Positions 33,201 to 43,737 of a stretch of DNA of 64,000 nt are shown here, piece after piece. This DNA comes from Pycnopodia helianthoides. Lineage: Eukaryota > Echinodermata > Asteroidea > Forcipulatida > Asteriidae. A model generated the notes under the pieces. That model searched no databases. It worked only from the letters and a program-made list of their open reading frames with translations, and was not told where the DNA came from. The DNA lies in contig CM063255.1 of the NCBI GenBank assembly GCA_032158295.1, forward strand, positions 2,279,501-2,343,500, written 5' to 3'. How positions within the stretch are numbered: the first letter of the stretch is position 1; each line of letters opens with the position of its first letter. Position numbers and translations under genes: made by a program.

Positions 33201-36200
33201 TGTATATGGTGGATTACATAAAGTGCTTACACTGCCAGCAACTGTTTTGTTAGCAAAAACCAATTCTAGTATGGGGGTTGAACAAAGAAAAAACAATTCT
33301 GTAATGTTCCTTTAAAAATGGGATTTTAACTTTCAGCAGACTCTGTGTCATGTTGTCACAGATTCCGGGTCATACTGACACCTAGAAATGGATCCGGTCC
33401 CGCGGGACCCACATCCGGATCTGTTTAGTGTAGAGAACTATTGGTTTGTTAACCAGGGGAAGTTCATCCGGGGAAGAATAATTCGGAACGGAACTCTGAG
33501 AATGCTGCGTGTGTGGTTTTTATATTATATGAGTATCTGCTTTGATCTGCTTTGAGGCATTTTGTTTGGTTTGCGCCCTGCCATTTTAGCTGTCAGCCAA
33601 ATTTGTAGCTTCCCCATTGGTAGACTGGTCCGATGTCCTTATCCGCAAGGATAATGACAGGCATGGGTCTATTAACCAAAGAGATGGTCGCTGCTAGAGA
33701 CTGGTCCCCTGTCCGACTGGTCCCCTATCCGCAAAACCGCAATGGGATGCGAGGTCAAAGGTGCGTTCGTCAGGATTCCTCCAAACGCTCGAAGCCGGTC
33801 TCTGGCGTAAAGCACGAGCCTCGAAGTGTGACGTCAGATGTGTGGCTACCCTATTGGTTGATCTGGATGAAGCACGTCACATGGTATTGAAACTATAAGC
33901 CGACATAGAGGGCGTGAATTGGAGCAGACACCTGTAGACGAGATTAGAGCTATAAGGGTGCACCCCACTAAATAGGCTCCCATAGCATACAGTGTACATT
34001 TGACGTGCAGTGGGTTGATTTTGCAACCTTGTCCGCCATTTTTATGTAATTTTGTACGTCGGGGCCTTTGAAGACAAGCTGGGGACTGGGTACCTCGAAT
34101 ATCTGACGTTACATACTCTTCGAGGCTCGTGAATAACGCCAGATACATGCCAGTGAAACTGGCCGGTTACTTGCCAGATGTACCTTTGACCTCGTATACC
34201 ATAACACCGTGTACACACAAACACACGCTAATATTGGTAGCACCAGTCTGAGAGACAGGGGACCAGTCTGGTGACCAATTATTATAGGAGTGTGCACTCG
34301 AGTGTATTAGTGCTGTTAGGCCGAGCGTATCGGGGAGACTGCCTTTGTGATTGGTTGACCTCATCTATATCCAGAGTGCACTCTGTCGCCTCATGGGCAA
34401 GCTTATTATTATTTGCACTGTGTACCAACAAAATATTCATAATTATTTACTGATTTCCAGTTTCACAGTTCCAATCGCCCCCACCCCGAAAGAACCTGTC
34501 TTACATCAATTGTTAAAGTTGCTGAGCCCGGACGCTTGCCGGCCGAGGCCACGTGGGACATGCTGACCGTCAGCAAGTGACAACGTGTTCGTCTTTCTGT
34601 TTGACAAACTATTTATTGATTTCCCATGAAAACTGTTTCGTTTTCTGGGAGAGAACGTTCAAACCGTTGATAAATATCGTGAAGTTATTTACCAAATTCT
34701 CGCTGTATTTTGTTTATGGGCGATGAATTTCAACTTGTGTGCGTTCAAAATTACGTAAGTTATGGCATCGTGCGTAGGCTGACAAGAGCTCTTTTACTGG
34801 CACTTCAGTTAAAGGAACATTACAGAATTGGTTTTTGCTAACAAAACAGTTGCTGGCAGTGTAAGCACTTTATGTAATCCACCATATACATAAACTGACA
34901 AACCTGTAGAAGTTTGAGATCGATCGGCCATCTGGGTCACGAGAAAAAAGTGAAAAACCGATTACACATTTGCATAAAATCATATTGATTCAACAAATGA
35001 ATAAGACGCTCACTGAGCGATAAACTCCAATCGGAAAATTAGTTTATTCATTTCTCATCAAATATGGCATTTCATACACAAATATTTCAAGGGATGTTTT
35101 CTACAATCACCATCATTAGACCGTGTAAGTTTTATGTAAATCTGTGATCAAAAAGTATATTTTACAAGTTTTTTTTCTTACCAATTCTGTAACGTTCCTT
35201 TAAACAAGAGCGTTTCTACTTATTACATTTCACTAGTATCCCGTGTTTCGATTTAATTGCAATGTTGTTCCTAAGCCTGTACCCGATAAGTTTGAAATGA
35301 AAACTAAATATTTGTTCTATAGCCTTGAGATTGCATGCCCGGGTATGTATTTCTGCTAATGTTCGGACCATGTCAAATTAGAAGTTAACCCCTTTTTTTT
35401 AAAGAAACAAAAGCTCAAAAATATAAGGGGTCGTTATGAAACTTAAACAACAATTTATTGTGCAGTTGTTGTTTTCCTGTGCATTTTTTTTTCATATAGG
35501 TCATTTTCTTCTTCTATTTATACATTTCTTCTGTTCTTTATCTGAAGTTGGTTTCTTTAACCTTGAATGTTCTAACGTGCTGCATCTCGGCATGTAAGCT
35601 TGGCTGTGATTATACTAGTGTGGAATGAATTCTCCTCAAAACATCTGCATTTATACAGGCAAGTAGGCATACGAATTAGAAAGTACATAACGTAGAGTTT
35701 GAATTTGTCTGCAAACACTTGGAAAATTGTTGCTCGTTGATGAAGTTGAATGGTTGACAAGCTCTTGCTGCTGGCTTTTACGAAATGAAAATTGAACGAT
35801 CTTTTTTGACCAGTGAAAACTGGTGAAATTGAATTAATCGTTTTGACTGTTGAATGCTGATTCAACAGGGCATTTATTTTCAAACGAAATTGAATGAGCC
35901 GGGTGTTAAAAGAATTTGATTTTTGTTCGCATTGGCCGGGAAAACCTATAACCTGATATTGCTGCCCTACCAGCTATCAGAGGGATGAGGCTATCCTGTG
36001 GGCTCACATCTCCTCTAATTCGTCCTTCAGTTTTTACGCACCCTAAGTTATAGTCTTGGTTTCAAGACGGTCCAGTTGTGTAGTCACGAAAACCTAATCC
36101 TTATCTAAACCACGATCACCCACGAACCACTTGCCACTAGAGGGCGCTAAGACTATTTCGCAAATACTCGGTACGCGTGCGTTAGCCGTGTAACGAGGTG

Positions 36201-39200
36201 CATGCTGGTCTAGGTAACGACAAAGTTTGTCACGAGCTAGACCAGCATGCACCTCATTCCACGGCTATCGCATGCGCACTGAGTATTTGCGAAAAGGTCT
36301 CTGCTCCTTTGATAGCGGTTTGTGGTGTGATAGCGGTTACTGGAATGATAGCGCCCTCTAGTGGCGAGTGGTTCGTGGGTGACTACACAACTGGAGTGTC
36401 TTGGAACCAAGACTACCTAAGTTATCGTCTTTTGTTATCAGTCGTTTTGTCTTGTCGCCACCTTAACTTCACCTTATTTCTTATGCACTTTGCCTGTGAC
36501 GTCACTTCTGCACCATCCTAGTATAGATATCTATAGCTGAATAAGGATTTCCCCATTGAAGATTGAATATTAGTACATACGCTGAATCGATATTAGTACC
36601 CTGCATTTTACCTAATCGATATTAGGACCTTATGAACTTAATCGATATCAAGACCTTATCCACTTAATCGATGTATTAACCTAATCGATCTTAGTATAAA
36701 CTTAACCGATAAGTGTTATTGAAAGAAACAACGGTGCCGCCAATAAACCTGATTTATGCCTTTATTGGACAAAGATAAGCGAATGCAATTATTAGTCAAT
36801 ATGATTTCGGTAATGGATGTGAGATGTGTTTTCATAGTAAAGGAATTACATATTATTGTAACTTTATCTCTCAAAATATTGATAAAACTTCGTGTTATCC
36901 CCGATCGTGATATCACTATCAGTGAGCAGTACCAACAACTGTTTTCGTCTCCCTTTGGCACAATGTGTTAATTTTAAAGAAGGTCAGAGGTTAGAGACGT
37001 GATGTTGCATGCCACCAGTAAATCCTTTTGTATTTTTTGCCAAGTTCATATTGCCTGTATTTGTTCAATGTGTACTGCCAATATTTACAAGCCACAGTTC
37101 TTTGTTAACTAGAGTTCGAATGAATAAACCCAAGTCCAAAGTTTGATCGACGACGAACCCGAAAACATTTTCGATTTGAAACACACGCCAAGGATGATCG
37201 AAATGAGGAATTAAGAAAGACAAGGGGAAAAACACATTTCATTTATTTCATTATAATCATATTCATTTGGTGTGTAATATACAAATTAAAATTCTGTATG
37301 CAGTTAATACACTTAAAGACACTGGACACCTTTGGTAATTGTCAAAGACCAGTCCTCTCACTTGGTGTATGCACAAAATAACAAACCTGTGAAAATTTGA
37401 ACTCAATTGGTCTTGAAGTTGCGAGATAATAATGGAAGAAAAAACACCCTTGTCACACGAAGTTGTGTGCTTTCATATGCTTGATTTTGAGACCTCAGCG
37501 TGAGGTCTCAAAATCAATTCAATATTTTACTGAGAAATTACTTCTTTCTCAAAAACTACGTTACTTCAGAGGGAGCCGTTTCTCACAATGTTTTATACTA
37601 TCAACAGCTCTCCATTGCCCGTTACCAGGTAAGTTTTTATGCTAACAATTATTTTGAGTAATTACCAATAGTGTCCAGTGCCTTTAAGCTACACACGTCA
37701 TGGGGGTCTCTACTCGACAAGCTCTGATTCTTTGAGACCCACCCCTTGATCACCTTCTATGTATTTATGTATTTATCACTAGAATTCGCTTTGATTTATG
37801 TATGTATTATTGATTGATTGAGTGGAAGTATTGATTGATTATTGATTAATTGAGTGGAAGTAAAGTATTGATTGATATTGATATATGGAAATTTACCAAA
37901 AGAGGAAGACTCGGGTTTATTAGTGCGGGGGGGGGGGCTGTCGTGTTGATCATAGCAGACTTGTGGCTGTCACCATAGAATAGACATTTACCGTAACTAC
38001 GGCCCTTTTCGAATTCACGGCTTCGGCTCCAACATCGGCTCAGGCTAGCTAGGCTCCCTCCATTATTTTAACTTACGCATGCTTTGCGGTCAGGGTTTCA
38101 GACAAGAAAACTGGGCCTGAAACCCAATCCGGAGCCGAAGCTGTGGATTTGAAAAGGGCTTATGTAAACTGAGCATTACGCATGCGCACTAACACTGGTT
38201 GAGGGGGTCATCGCGTGCGGGGCTGATGGAGACGTGACGCATGCGCGTTTGTGTCTGCCTAGTGCAAAACTCTACGGCGTTTTGCCCAGCCGATAGTGTA
38301 TGTATACGCAGACCGTATGCGTGCGAACCAGTGATGACAGTTTTGTATGTGATTTTAGGGCGCGCATCAGCGATGGTGATTATTGCAACTTCGGGGGAAC
38401 ACCCATTTTTCCCGAGCATGCGCAAACACGTAAAGTCTTGAGTCAAGGCGGTAGTAGCTGGTTTTGTTTGCTATCACCAACATCACCAATAATGGGCGAT
38501 TATTCTCGTGCTGTCGCTTGTGTGCTGCGTGGAGTGTGCGTTGTGTACACCGTGATCGCAATGTGGTCTGTGTTTGGGTGTGTATTTGAGTTTTGACCTC
38601 GAGTTTTCAGATTTTTGGCCGGGAGTGTTTCGGAGAAAATTTTTGTTTACTCTGTTTGATTTGGCAGTATGGAACTTATGGTAATTTCTTTCCTATTTAT
38701 TTTGGACTCCATCTGTTGGAAAAAATATATATAATCTAAATATTTCAGAGCATTTTAGAGCCGCTCTTTAACTTATCGCATTATCAATACAGAGCACATG
38801 TTACTCGCTGGATAACGATTAGTAGGTGCTTTCCTTGTAGGGTACTGTAAATTTTACGGTCATCATTTGGGTATCCATTCTGCCGGGTGAAATTACCGGA
38901 ATTCGTTTTAAAGACAGGATATACTTTTGGTAATTGTCAAAGACTATAGTATCCTTACTTGGTGTATCCCAACATATACATACAATAACAAACCTGTGGA
39001 AATGTGGGCTCAGTTGGTCATCATGAAAGGAAAAGAACACCATTGTTGCATAGAATTGTGTGCTTTCAAATGCCTGAGAAAGGCTTCATGCCTGCAGCCT
39101 TTCTCAGATTCAAATATTTCAGTGAGGTACCTTCTTTCTCAAAAACTACATTACTTCAGAGGGAGTCGATTCTCACAATGTAACTGAGCATTACGCATGC

Positions 39201-41337
39201 GCACTAACACTAGCTGAGGGGGTCATCGCGTGCGGGGGCTGATGATGACGCGACGCATGCGCGTTTGTGTCTGCCTAGTGCAAAACTCTACGGCGTTCGC
39301 CCAGCCGATAGTGTATGTATACGCAGACCGTTTGCGTGCGAACCAGCGATGACAGTATTTGTATGTGATTTTAGGGCGCGCATCAGCGATGGTGATTATT
39401 GCAACTTCGGGGGAACACCCATTTTTCCCGAGCATGCGCAAACACGTGAAGTCTTGAGTCAAGGCGGTTGTAACTGGTTTTGTTTGCTATCGTCAATAAC
39501 GGGCATTGACTCTCGTGCTATTGCATTTGACCGCTTTTGTGTTGCATCATGGAGTGTGCGTTGTGTACACCGTGATCGCAATGTGGTCTGTGTTTTGGCG
39601 TTAGCTCCGTACGTACATTATAGGCGAATCCTAATCAACTAGCCAACAAGCGATGATGTCACGAGTCCTTTGTCACGTGGCTTGTTTGACCTCGCGTTTT
39701 TCAGATTTTTGGCCGGGAGTGTGTTTCGGAGAAATGTTTGTTTTACTCTGTTTGATTGTGCGGTAAGGAACTCATGGTAATTTTTTTTTCTATTTCTTTT
39801 GGACTCCATCTGATGGAAAAATATAAAATCTAAATATTTTAGAGCATTTTAGAGCCGCTCAATACAGAGCACATGTTACTCGCTGGATAACGATTAGTAG
39901 GTGCTTTCCTTTTTTTTTAAGGGTACTGTAAATTTACGGTCATCATTTGGGTATCCATTCTGCCAGGTGAAATTACTGGAATTCGTTTTAAAGACAGGAT
40001 ATACTTTGGGTAATTGTCAAAGACTATAGTATCCTTACTTGGTGTATCCCAACATATACATACAATAACAAAGCTGTGGAAATGTGGGCTCAGTTGGTCA
40101 TCATGAAAGGAAAAGAACACCATTGTTGCATAGAATTGTGTGCTTTCAAATGCCTGAGAAAGGCTTCATGCCTGCAGCCTTTCTCAGATTCAAATATTTC
40201 AGTGAGGTACCTTCTTTCTCAAAAACTACATAACTTCAGAGGGAGTCGATTCTCACAATGTTTTAAACTATCAGCAGCTCTCAGGTGCTCCTTAATACCA
40301 AGTCAGTTTTTATTGTAGAGTATTTCTTGAGTAATTACCAAAAGTATCCACTGCCCCTAAAGGGTAGGTATACACAGTTGGTAATCACTCTAAAAATTAA
40401 AAAATTAATGGCAATCAAAACTCACTTGGTTAGAAGTACAGCAACTTTCGATAGTAGGCCTATAAAGCATTTTGAGAAATATTTCAATTCAAAATAATGT
40501 GGATATGGAAAAAAAACAAAACAGATTTTATCTCCAAAATTTGAATCTGAGAAACGTTTCTGTCAGAAACGTTTTTCAGATCGTGTGTTTCTATTAGGGA
40601 TTATTCTTTGTGCATGGACATATTCGCTGGGGATTTTGGCGATATCTTAAAAACGCGACCACCTTTTAAAAATAATTTTTCACAAGCTAGTTTTATTGTA
40701 TATAGGGCCTATCTACATTTATATAGGATTAAAACAATCAAACGGTCCCCCCAAAACAAAGGTATACTTTGCTTTTAAAGGAACATTACAGAATTGGTAA
40801 ACAAAACTTGTAAAACATACTTTTTGATCACAGATTTACATAAAACTTATACGGTCTAATGATGATGTTAGTAGAAAACATCCCTTGAAATATTTTTGTC
40901 TGAAATGCCATATTTGATGAGAAATGAATAAACTAATCATTTTCCGATTGGAGTTTATCGCTCAGTGAGCGTTTTATTCATTTGTTGAATCTATATGGTT
41001 TCATGCAAATGTGTAATCGGTCTTTCACTATTTTCTCGTGACCCAGATGGCCGATCGATCTCAAACTTCTACAGGTTTGTCAGTTTATGTATATGGTGGA
41101 TTACATAAAGTGCTTACACTGCCAGCAACTGTTTTGTTAGCAAAAACCAATTCTGTAATGTTCCTTTAACAGTGCAATACTTACAGCTCCTCCCCATATT
41201 GCAATGCCAATGTGATAGAGATAAACTCCGTATGTGAAGGCAGCGATGCCGCATGAACAAGATGCGATCCCGAAGATGATGTGGAAGACACCGAGACACA
41301 CCCCACAGCCAGAAGCGTAGTTAGTGTTGATCGCCAT
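27055..41337 (-). CDS. MS4A/CD20-like four-transmembrane protein, gene A
   Basis: A six-exon gene, 249 aa when spliced: 41337-41185, 32754-32698, 32314-32171, 31271-31137, 29909-29813 and 27218-27055. Every junction is GT-AG and all phases agree (0,0,0,0,1). Four hydrophobic segments are encoded at about residues 11-33, 42-64, 72-96 and 121-146, with a short first loop and a longer second loop (about 97-120) containing two cysteines. The block WGGALYIFAGILGLVSG at TM2 is typical of the MS4A/CD20-like superfamily. The N-terminus is short; the C-terminus is a Pro/Gly-rich cytoplasmic tail (MPPPQ, PGPGPSP). TM4 ends in a cysteine cluster (CASCSCCC), likely palmitoylated (inference). Intron 1 is 8.4 kb and filled with miniature elements. 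Family members act as membrane channels, receptors or chaperones; the ligand here is unknown. Other tetraspan families remain possible. Confidence 0.75.
27480..27760. repeat. Degenerate CCCTAA (telomere-like) tract in intron 5 of gene A
   Basis: Short runs of CCCTAACCCTAACCC alternate with degenerate forms (CCATAAC, CCGTAAC, CTCTAAC). TTAGGG is the usual metazoan telomere repeat. The surrounding 27350-27960 is a looser TAACC-type low-complexity tract. Confidence 0.7.
28186..29812 (-). repeat. 105-bp tandem array derived from the exon 5/intron 5 junction
   Basis: The core GATCTGAGGAGGAGGCATGC occurs 16 times at a period of about 105 bp (28245 to 29825); the last lies in real exon 5. On the minus strand each unit carries GGGCAGCCCGGGGGCAGCAT, the exon end CACCCCAAG|GTGAAG and then intron sequence TTGTTAAAGGTTGGAATAAG and ATGTATGTAGCTAA. 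Runs of four or five Gs make the exon-like part 46 or 47 nt. Open frames through the array in several phases are repeat artefacts. Confidence 0.9.
29813..29909 (-). CDS. Gene A exon 5 (proline-rich tail)
   Basis: 97 nt, entered in phase 0 after TTTTGTACAG and left in phase 1 at CCCCAAG|GTGAAG. It encodes IHAMQPMAEGAPQQ and GGSMPPPQIAPQ. The last half of this exon, with its donor and the start of intron 5, is the seed of the 105-bp tandem array downstream. Confidence 0.75.
30490..30645. mobile_element. Inverted-repeat element with TCTCGCGCGT ends (left arm)
   Basis: Ends CTGCAAGTCTCGCGCGTATT and its inverse AATACGCGCGAGAGTTGCA. The same element is at 63768-63912 in the right arm, so it predates the duplication. 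Confidence 0.7.
31137..31271 (-). CDS. Gene A exon 4 (TM4 and cysteine cluster)
   Basis: 135 nt, 45 codons, phase 0, between acceptor CTTTACAG and donor GTGAGT. It encodes GFLEWIMAMSSACASC and a following CCC, and ends QTGQTVL. Confidence 0.85.
31557..31632. repeat. Short CAG/CAA microsatellite in intron 3 of gene A
   Basis: AACAACAGCAGCAGCAGCAG and interrupted CAGCAACAG units, about 75 bp. The corresponding site in the right arm is the much longer tract at 62585-62865. Confidence 0.9.
31643..32037. mobile_element. TTAA miniature element (family 1), left-arm-specific insertion
   Basis: 395 bp, ends AGACACTGGAC and GTCCAGTGCCT, flanked by TTAA at 31639-31642 and 32038-32041. The right arm lacks it: the sequence runs directly from TTTATAATC-side to the CAG tract near 62555-62585. 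It has no coding sequence; internal arms of GAGACCTCACGCGTGAGGTCTC form a hairpin. Confidence 0.85.
32171..32314 (-). CDS. Gene A exon 3 (TM3 and second extracellular loop)
   Basis: 144 nt, 48 codons, phase 0. Acceptor TTGTTTTATAG, donor GTAAGT. It begins ITAYYVMSCISVF and ends with the loop SDWTNGYYCPYV. Gene B has a different loop here that is five codons shorter. Confidence 0.85.
32698..32754 (-). CDS. Gene A exon 2 (TM2)
   Basis: 57 nt, phase 0, LYIFAGILGLVSGSRQNGV. Acceptor TTTGTCAACAG, donor GTAAGG. The paralogous exons are at 61982-62038 and 45090-45146. Confidence 0.85.
32815..33425. mobile_element. GGTCAG..TGACCCGG-type element, copy 3, interrupted
   Basis: Left part 32815-32908 and right part 33312-33425 are continuous in the right arm (61735-61930). 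The gap is filled by the family 2 miniature element at 32909-33311. Confidence 0.7.
32909..33311. mobile_element. TTAA miniature element (family 2), left-arm-specific insertion
   Basis: 403 bp, ends AGGAACATTACAGAATTGGT and CAATTCTGTAATGTTCCT, flanked by TTAA at 32905-32908 and 33312-33315. The right arm has one TTAA at 61833-61836, the empty site. Confidence 0.9.
33610..34300. mobile_element. Foldback-like element with GACTGGTCCCCTGTC ends
   Basis: The left half (TCCGACTGGTCCCC, GAGGTCAAAGGTGCG, CTGGCGTAAAGCACGAGCCTC, TGACGTCAGAT) is matched by an inverted right half (ATCTGACGTTAC, GAGGCTCGTGAATAACGCCAG, TACCTTTGACCTCG, GAGACAGGGGACCAGTCTGG). A partial copy lies at 47190-47440 and the right-arm counterpart near 61100-61330. 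Confidence 0.6.
34813..35199. mobile_element. TTAA miniature element (family 2), shared by both arms
   Basis: Ends AGGAACATTACAG and CTGTAACGTTCCT, with flanking TTAA. The counterpart in the right arm is 59743-60130, so this copy predates the inverted duplication. Confidence 0.85.
36030..36450. mobile_element. Nested hairpin elements, left-arm-specific
   Basis: The outer inverted ends contain CCAGTTGTGTAGTCAC (36070) and GTGACTACACAACTGG (36380), plus the pair around CACTAGAGGGCGC and GCGCCCTCTAGTG. Inside lies a second hairpin (36153-36297), whose twin stands alone at 49538-49676. The right arm has no equivalent at the matching place near 57350. Confidence 0.75.
37317..37683. mobile_element. 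TTAA miniature element (family 1), shared by both arms
   Basis: Ends AGACACTGGACACC and GTGTCCAGTGCCT, flanked by TTAA (37313-37316, 37684-37687). Its counterpart is 56243-56611. Confidence 0.85.
37705..37890 (+). mobile_element. 3' tail fragment of a CR1/L2-like retrotransposon
   Basis: GGTCTCTACTCGACAAGCTC followed by TATTTATGTATTTAT and GATTGATTGAGTGG repeats. The same tail follows the reverse transcriptase fragment at 45872-46760 on its minus strand, and the right-arm counterpart is at 56040-56225. Confidence 0.5.
37985..38160. mobile_element. Inverted-repeat element with GCCCTTTTC..ACGGCTTCGGCTCC ends
   Basis: Left GCCCTTTTCGAATTCACGGC and right inverse GCTGTGGATTTGAAAAGGGC. The right-arm counterpart is at 55762-55922. 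No coding sequence. Confidence 0.7.
38166..40260. repeat. One-kilobase tandem duplication present only in the left arm
   Basis: The block from ACTGAGCATTACGCATGCGC (38168) to GATTCTCACAATG (39180) is repeated from 39182 to about 40260. The right arm has a single copy (about 54720-55745). The junction lies within a family 1 miniature element, whose first copy (38912-39180) is therefore truncated. Confidence 0.85.
40362..40774. mobile_element. TTAA miniature element (family 3), shared by both arms
   Basis: Ends AGGGTAGGTATACACAGTTG and AAAGGTATACTTTGCT, with an internal hairpin GAGAAACGTTTCTGTCAGAA. It abuts family 1 on one side and family 2 (40779-41165) on the other, sharing TTAA. The counterpart is 54229-54641. 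Confidence 0.75.
40779..41165. mobile_element. TTAA miniature element (family 2) next to gene A exon 1
   Basis: Ends AGGAACATTACAG and CTGTAATGTTCCT, flanked by TTAA. It ends 14 bases from the donor consensus of exon 1. In the right arm only its inner half remains (54085-54224), an internal deletion next to exon 1 of gene B. Confidence 0.85.
41185..41337 (-). CDS. Gene A exon 1 (start codon, TM1, first loop)
   Basis: 153 nt, 51 codons from the ATG at 41337 with an A at -3. It ends WGGA and has the donor GTAAGT at 41184-41179. It matches gene B exon 1 at 53923-54075 except for changes that cluster after TM1. Confidence 0.85.
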
Positions 41338-41582
41338 CTTGCTTCGGACAAAATAAGTATCTGTAGTCCACCAGACGTTTCGGTTAAACGAATTTTGAGT
41401 GCTACAAAAGGGTACAAGTGAAAAAATGTTCTGTCAAAAGTTCAAGGGCAGAACAAAGGACATATTTCAAACCCAAATTCTTTTAAAAACTTAGCCAGTC
41501 AGTTTCTCTTCTGATTTATTACTTGATATCTAAAATGAAAAGTTGCATCCCCTTGATAAGGTGATCCTTTGGCTGCCGCTTC

Positions 41583-41950
41583 TCATGTTGTATCGTAAAC
41601 TTGGGTGTGCTCCGTAGCTATACGGCAGTTTACAGGTTGAATGGCTTCTGATCGGCACCCACCAAACAAAGATATTGACAAAATAGGGAGACCGCCAACA
41701 TTTAATAGGGATTGCCGGATTAGTTGGTAGAGCCGGTACGGTAATCCTGAGGTCGTTGGTTCAGGTCCCACAGGGTTCAGATCCCTCACCTTTTCTTTGG
41801 TCAACCCCAAATTATTCAGTATTAGCCAGTCAAATATCGAACAATGCTCTCTTTTGTTACATACTAAAACCGCGCATGGCACCATACAGGAATCTACAGC
41901 TTCGCTGACACGTTTCGAACAGTACTACCTTTCATTGTGTAACCCCCCCT
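41583..41950 (-). mobile_element. tRNA-derived SINE (left arm)
   Basis: On + near 41717 it reads GATTAGTTGGTAGAGCCGGT, then TCGTTGGTTCAGGTCCC. These resemble the tRNA A-box/D-arm (TAGTTGGTAGAGC) and the T-arm B-box. The right-arm copy (53280-53640) has the better form GTAGAGCGCCGGTACGG. The head lacks a functional cloverleaf context, so I call it a SINE rather than a tRNA gene. Confidence 0.65.
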
Positions 41951-42644
41951 CTTTTTTTGGGGGGGGGGGGTGAACACAAACCATCAGATTAGAGCCTTTA
42001 GACCAAAATAACACAATTCCAAGCCATCAAGCCATCTGGAAGATAATGATTTCAGCCAAAAGTGGCTATACATTTGCCCCCTGGCTAAAACATTTTTTAT
42101 GTGCAATTCCTATGTGAATTCCTGTCGGGCTGGTCATTATTGGACTTTTGTTTTAGTCATTAAATCAACTCTTAATATTTGCAAAGCTCCTTTGCAAGGT
42201 CGCACTAAGGAACTGAAACATTTTTGAGAATTTGTTTACCGATTTGGAGGGCGGAGTACATGGCATTATCAAGTGTTAACATTATGTCCAAAGCGTCTCG
42301 CTTGAGGTTTCTTTATAAATCTATAGGTATTACCTTTTTTTTAATATACGGATTGCCTGCAACACGATGTAAACGCTGACCTTACTATACATCTCTCCTT
42401 AAAAACGGACCAAGTCCAATTAGTTTCTTATATAAAACACATTTAGTTAATGACACGATCGATAGCTGGATATACAAGGGAGATTCAAAGGTGTCCAGTG
42501 GATTGAGGAAGGCTCTCAGAGTTGGAACAGAAACACACCATTAGATTTGAAGGCGATACATAACATCCGTAACTTTGTTTTTTTTTAATTCAACCCAATT
42601 CAACTGAACTTGCTGAAGAATACTAACACTGCAAGATATATGGG

Positions 42645-42775
42645 CCGTGTCCAAATTGACAGCTACGGCTACGGCTACAGCTAGGTTGTCGCGTCATCAT
42701 GCGTTAAAGTATAGGACTTCCCTTAGCAACAGTCGTAGCCGTAGCTGTAGCCAACATGATCAAACTGATCCGCCA
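42645..42775. mobile_element. Inverted-repeat element with AGCTACGGCTACGG ends (left arm)
   Basis: Left GTCCAAATTGACAGCTACGG and right GTAGCCGTAGCTGTAGCC. The right-arm counterpart (52135-52640) is interrupted by a family 1 element. A third copy is at 50660-50790. Confidence 0.75.
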
Positions 42776-43369
42776 TCTTGTCTGAACATTAAGCTTCTAT
42801 TACCATAAACGGAATGATCCATCACCACCAACAAAAACAACACATAAGGGCTCGATTTCACAAAGGGCCTGACAGATTCTATCTGCAAATCACTCTTCAT
42901 TGCTGAACACGTCTGGCCTTTTGTGCAGTTTTATTGCGTTGTTTTGCAATTTTGTTTCTAATCTAATAAGGTTTTATATGACTTGTAAACAAGGTTATTT
43001 CAGCCAGTGGCTGCCAACCATGTATTTGTTTTTAATAAACCAGAATAAAAAATTATCATGAACACCTATCATGAACAAAGTGTGATGTCACAATGCAAAT
43101 CACCATGGTTAAATACTGACAACTCATCTTAAGATGAACAGTAAGTGCTTTTTGAAATCAGCCCCTGGTGTAAAATTTATTCTTTCCGGTTTCAATAATG
43201 TGCGGACACGTTGCTGATATCACCTCAAATATGTAATGGTCATATTAATCTAACTCTGCATCGGAGTTGTCACACATAAATACGCGAAAGAACCAAATTA
43301 ACACCATGAGTTTTTGCAGTACACTAAGGTCGTATTCATTGGGAGTTTTGATTAACGTAAACGCTCTTA

Positions 43370-43525
43370 CCTTGTGTTTGATGTGACGGTATAACACACA
43401 GAATAGTGCGCCTAAACAATCCCAATCTTTTATGTGTGTTTTTTTCACGACATGTTCCCTGATATGTGAGGTTAAAGTCTACGTTACCTAGGTTTCTAGC
43501 CGGAGCGCCGAGAACAAACAAATTG
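43370..43525 (-). other. Possible 5' untranslated exon of gene A
   Basis: A segment conserved with 51535-51690 in the right arm ends in ATCAAACACAAG|GTAAGAGCG, a good donor, upstream of exon 1. The reading frame is not kept between the arms (small indel near CATAAAAGATTGG), so it is not coding. An acceptor-like TTTTGTAG precedes exon 1 in the right arm. It could be a non-coding first exon; this is inference. Confidence 0.3.
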
Positions 43526-43737
43526 CAAGAGCGTCATGGAATCACCAGAAATGATTACATTTCGTTAAAGTTTAACCAAAAATGGCTAATGATTGAAGAT
43601 TGCATTTCATAGTCTGTATTTTCCAATGAGAACGTAATATTTACATACATTCTACACAACGTTCACGAAAATGAAGGAACTAGATAATAGAAACTAGACG
43701 CGACCATTTTGCTCATAAACAGTAGGCCTATGTGCAG

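Larger units (their letters stand above)
30395..43735 (-). repeat. Left arm of a large inverted duplication
   Basis: This arm is the reverse complement of 51331-64000 apart from substitutions and arm-specific insertions. Anchors: exon 1 (41337 to 53923), exon 2 (32754 to 61982), exon 3 (32314 to 62309), exon 4 (31271 to 63136), the SINE at 41.7 kb to 53.5 kb, and the inner end GCCTACTGTTTATGAGCAAA (51341) matching near 43700. The outer limit is set by the window end, not by loss of similarity. Confidence 0.9.

Noticed and set aside
36756..36971. A 71-codon frame kept in both arms (57186-56971 on the other strand in the right arm)
   Set aside because: Differences between the arms are mostly amino-acid changing (for example Y to H, S to P, C to S), so there is no sign of purifying selection; length alone is not enough.
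41715..41800. tRNA gene
   Set aside because: A-box and B-box-like motifs are present, but the flanking acceptor stem is not convincing and the copy is part of a longer element shared by both arms; called a SINE.
43245..43521. Conserved-looking protein frame in both arms (51542-51817 in the right arm)
   Set aside because: A small indel changes the frame between arms and the similarity continues beyond the frame; retained only as a possible non-coding exon.
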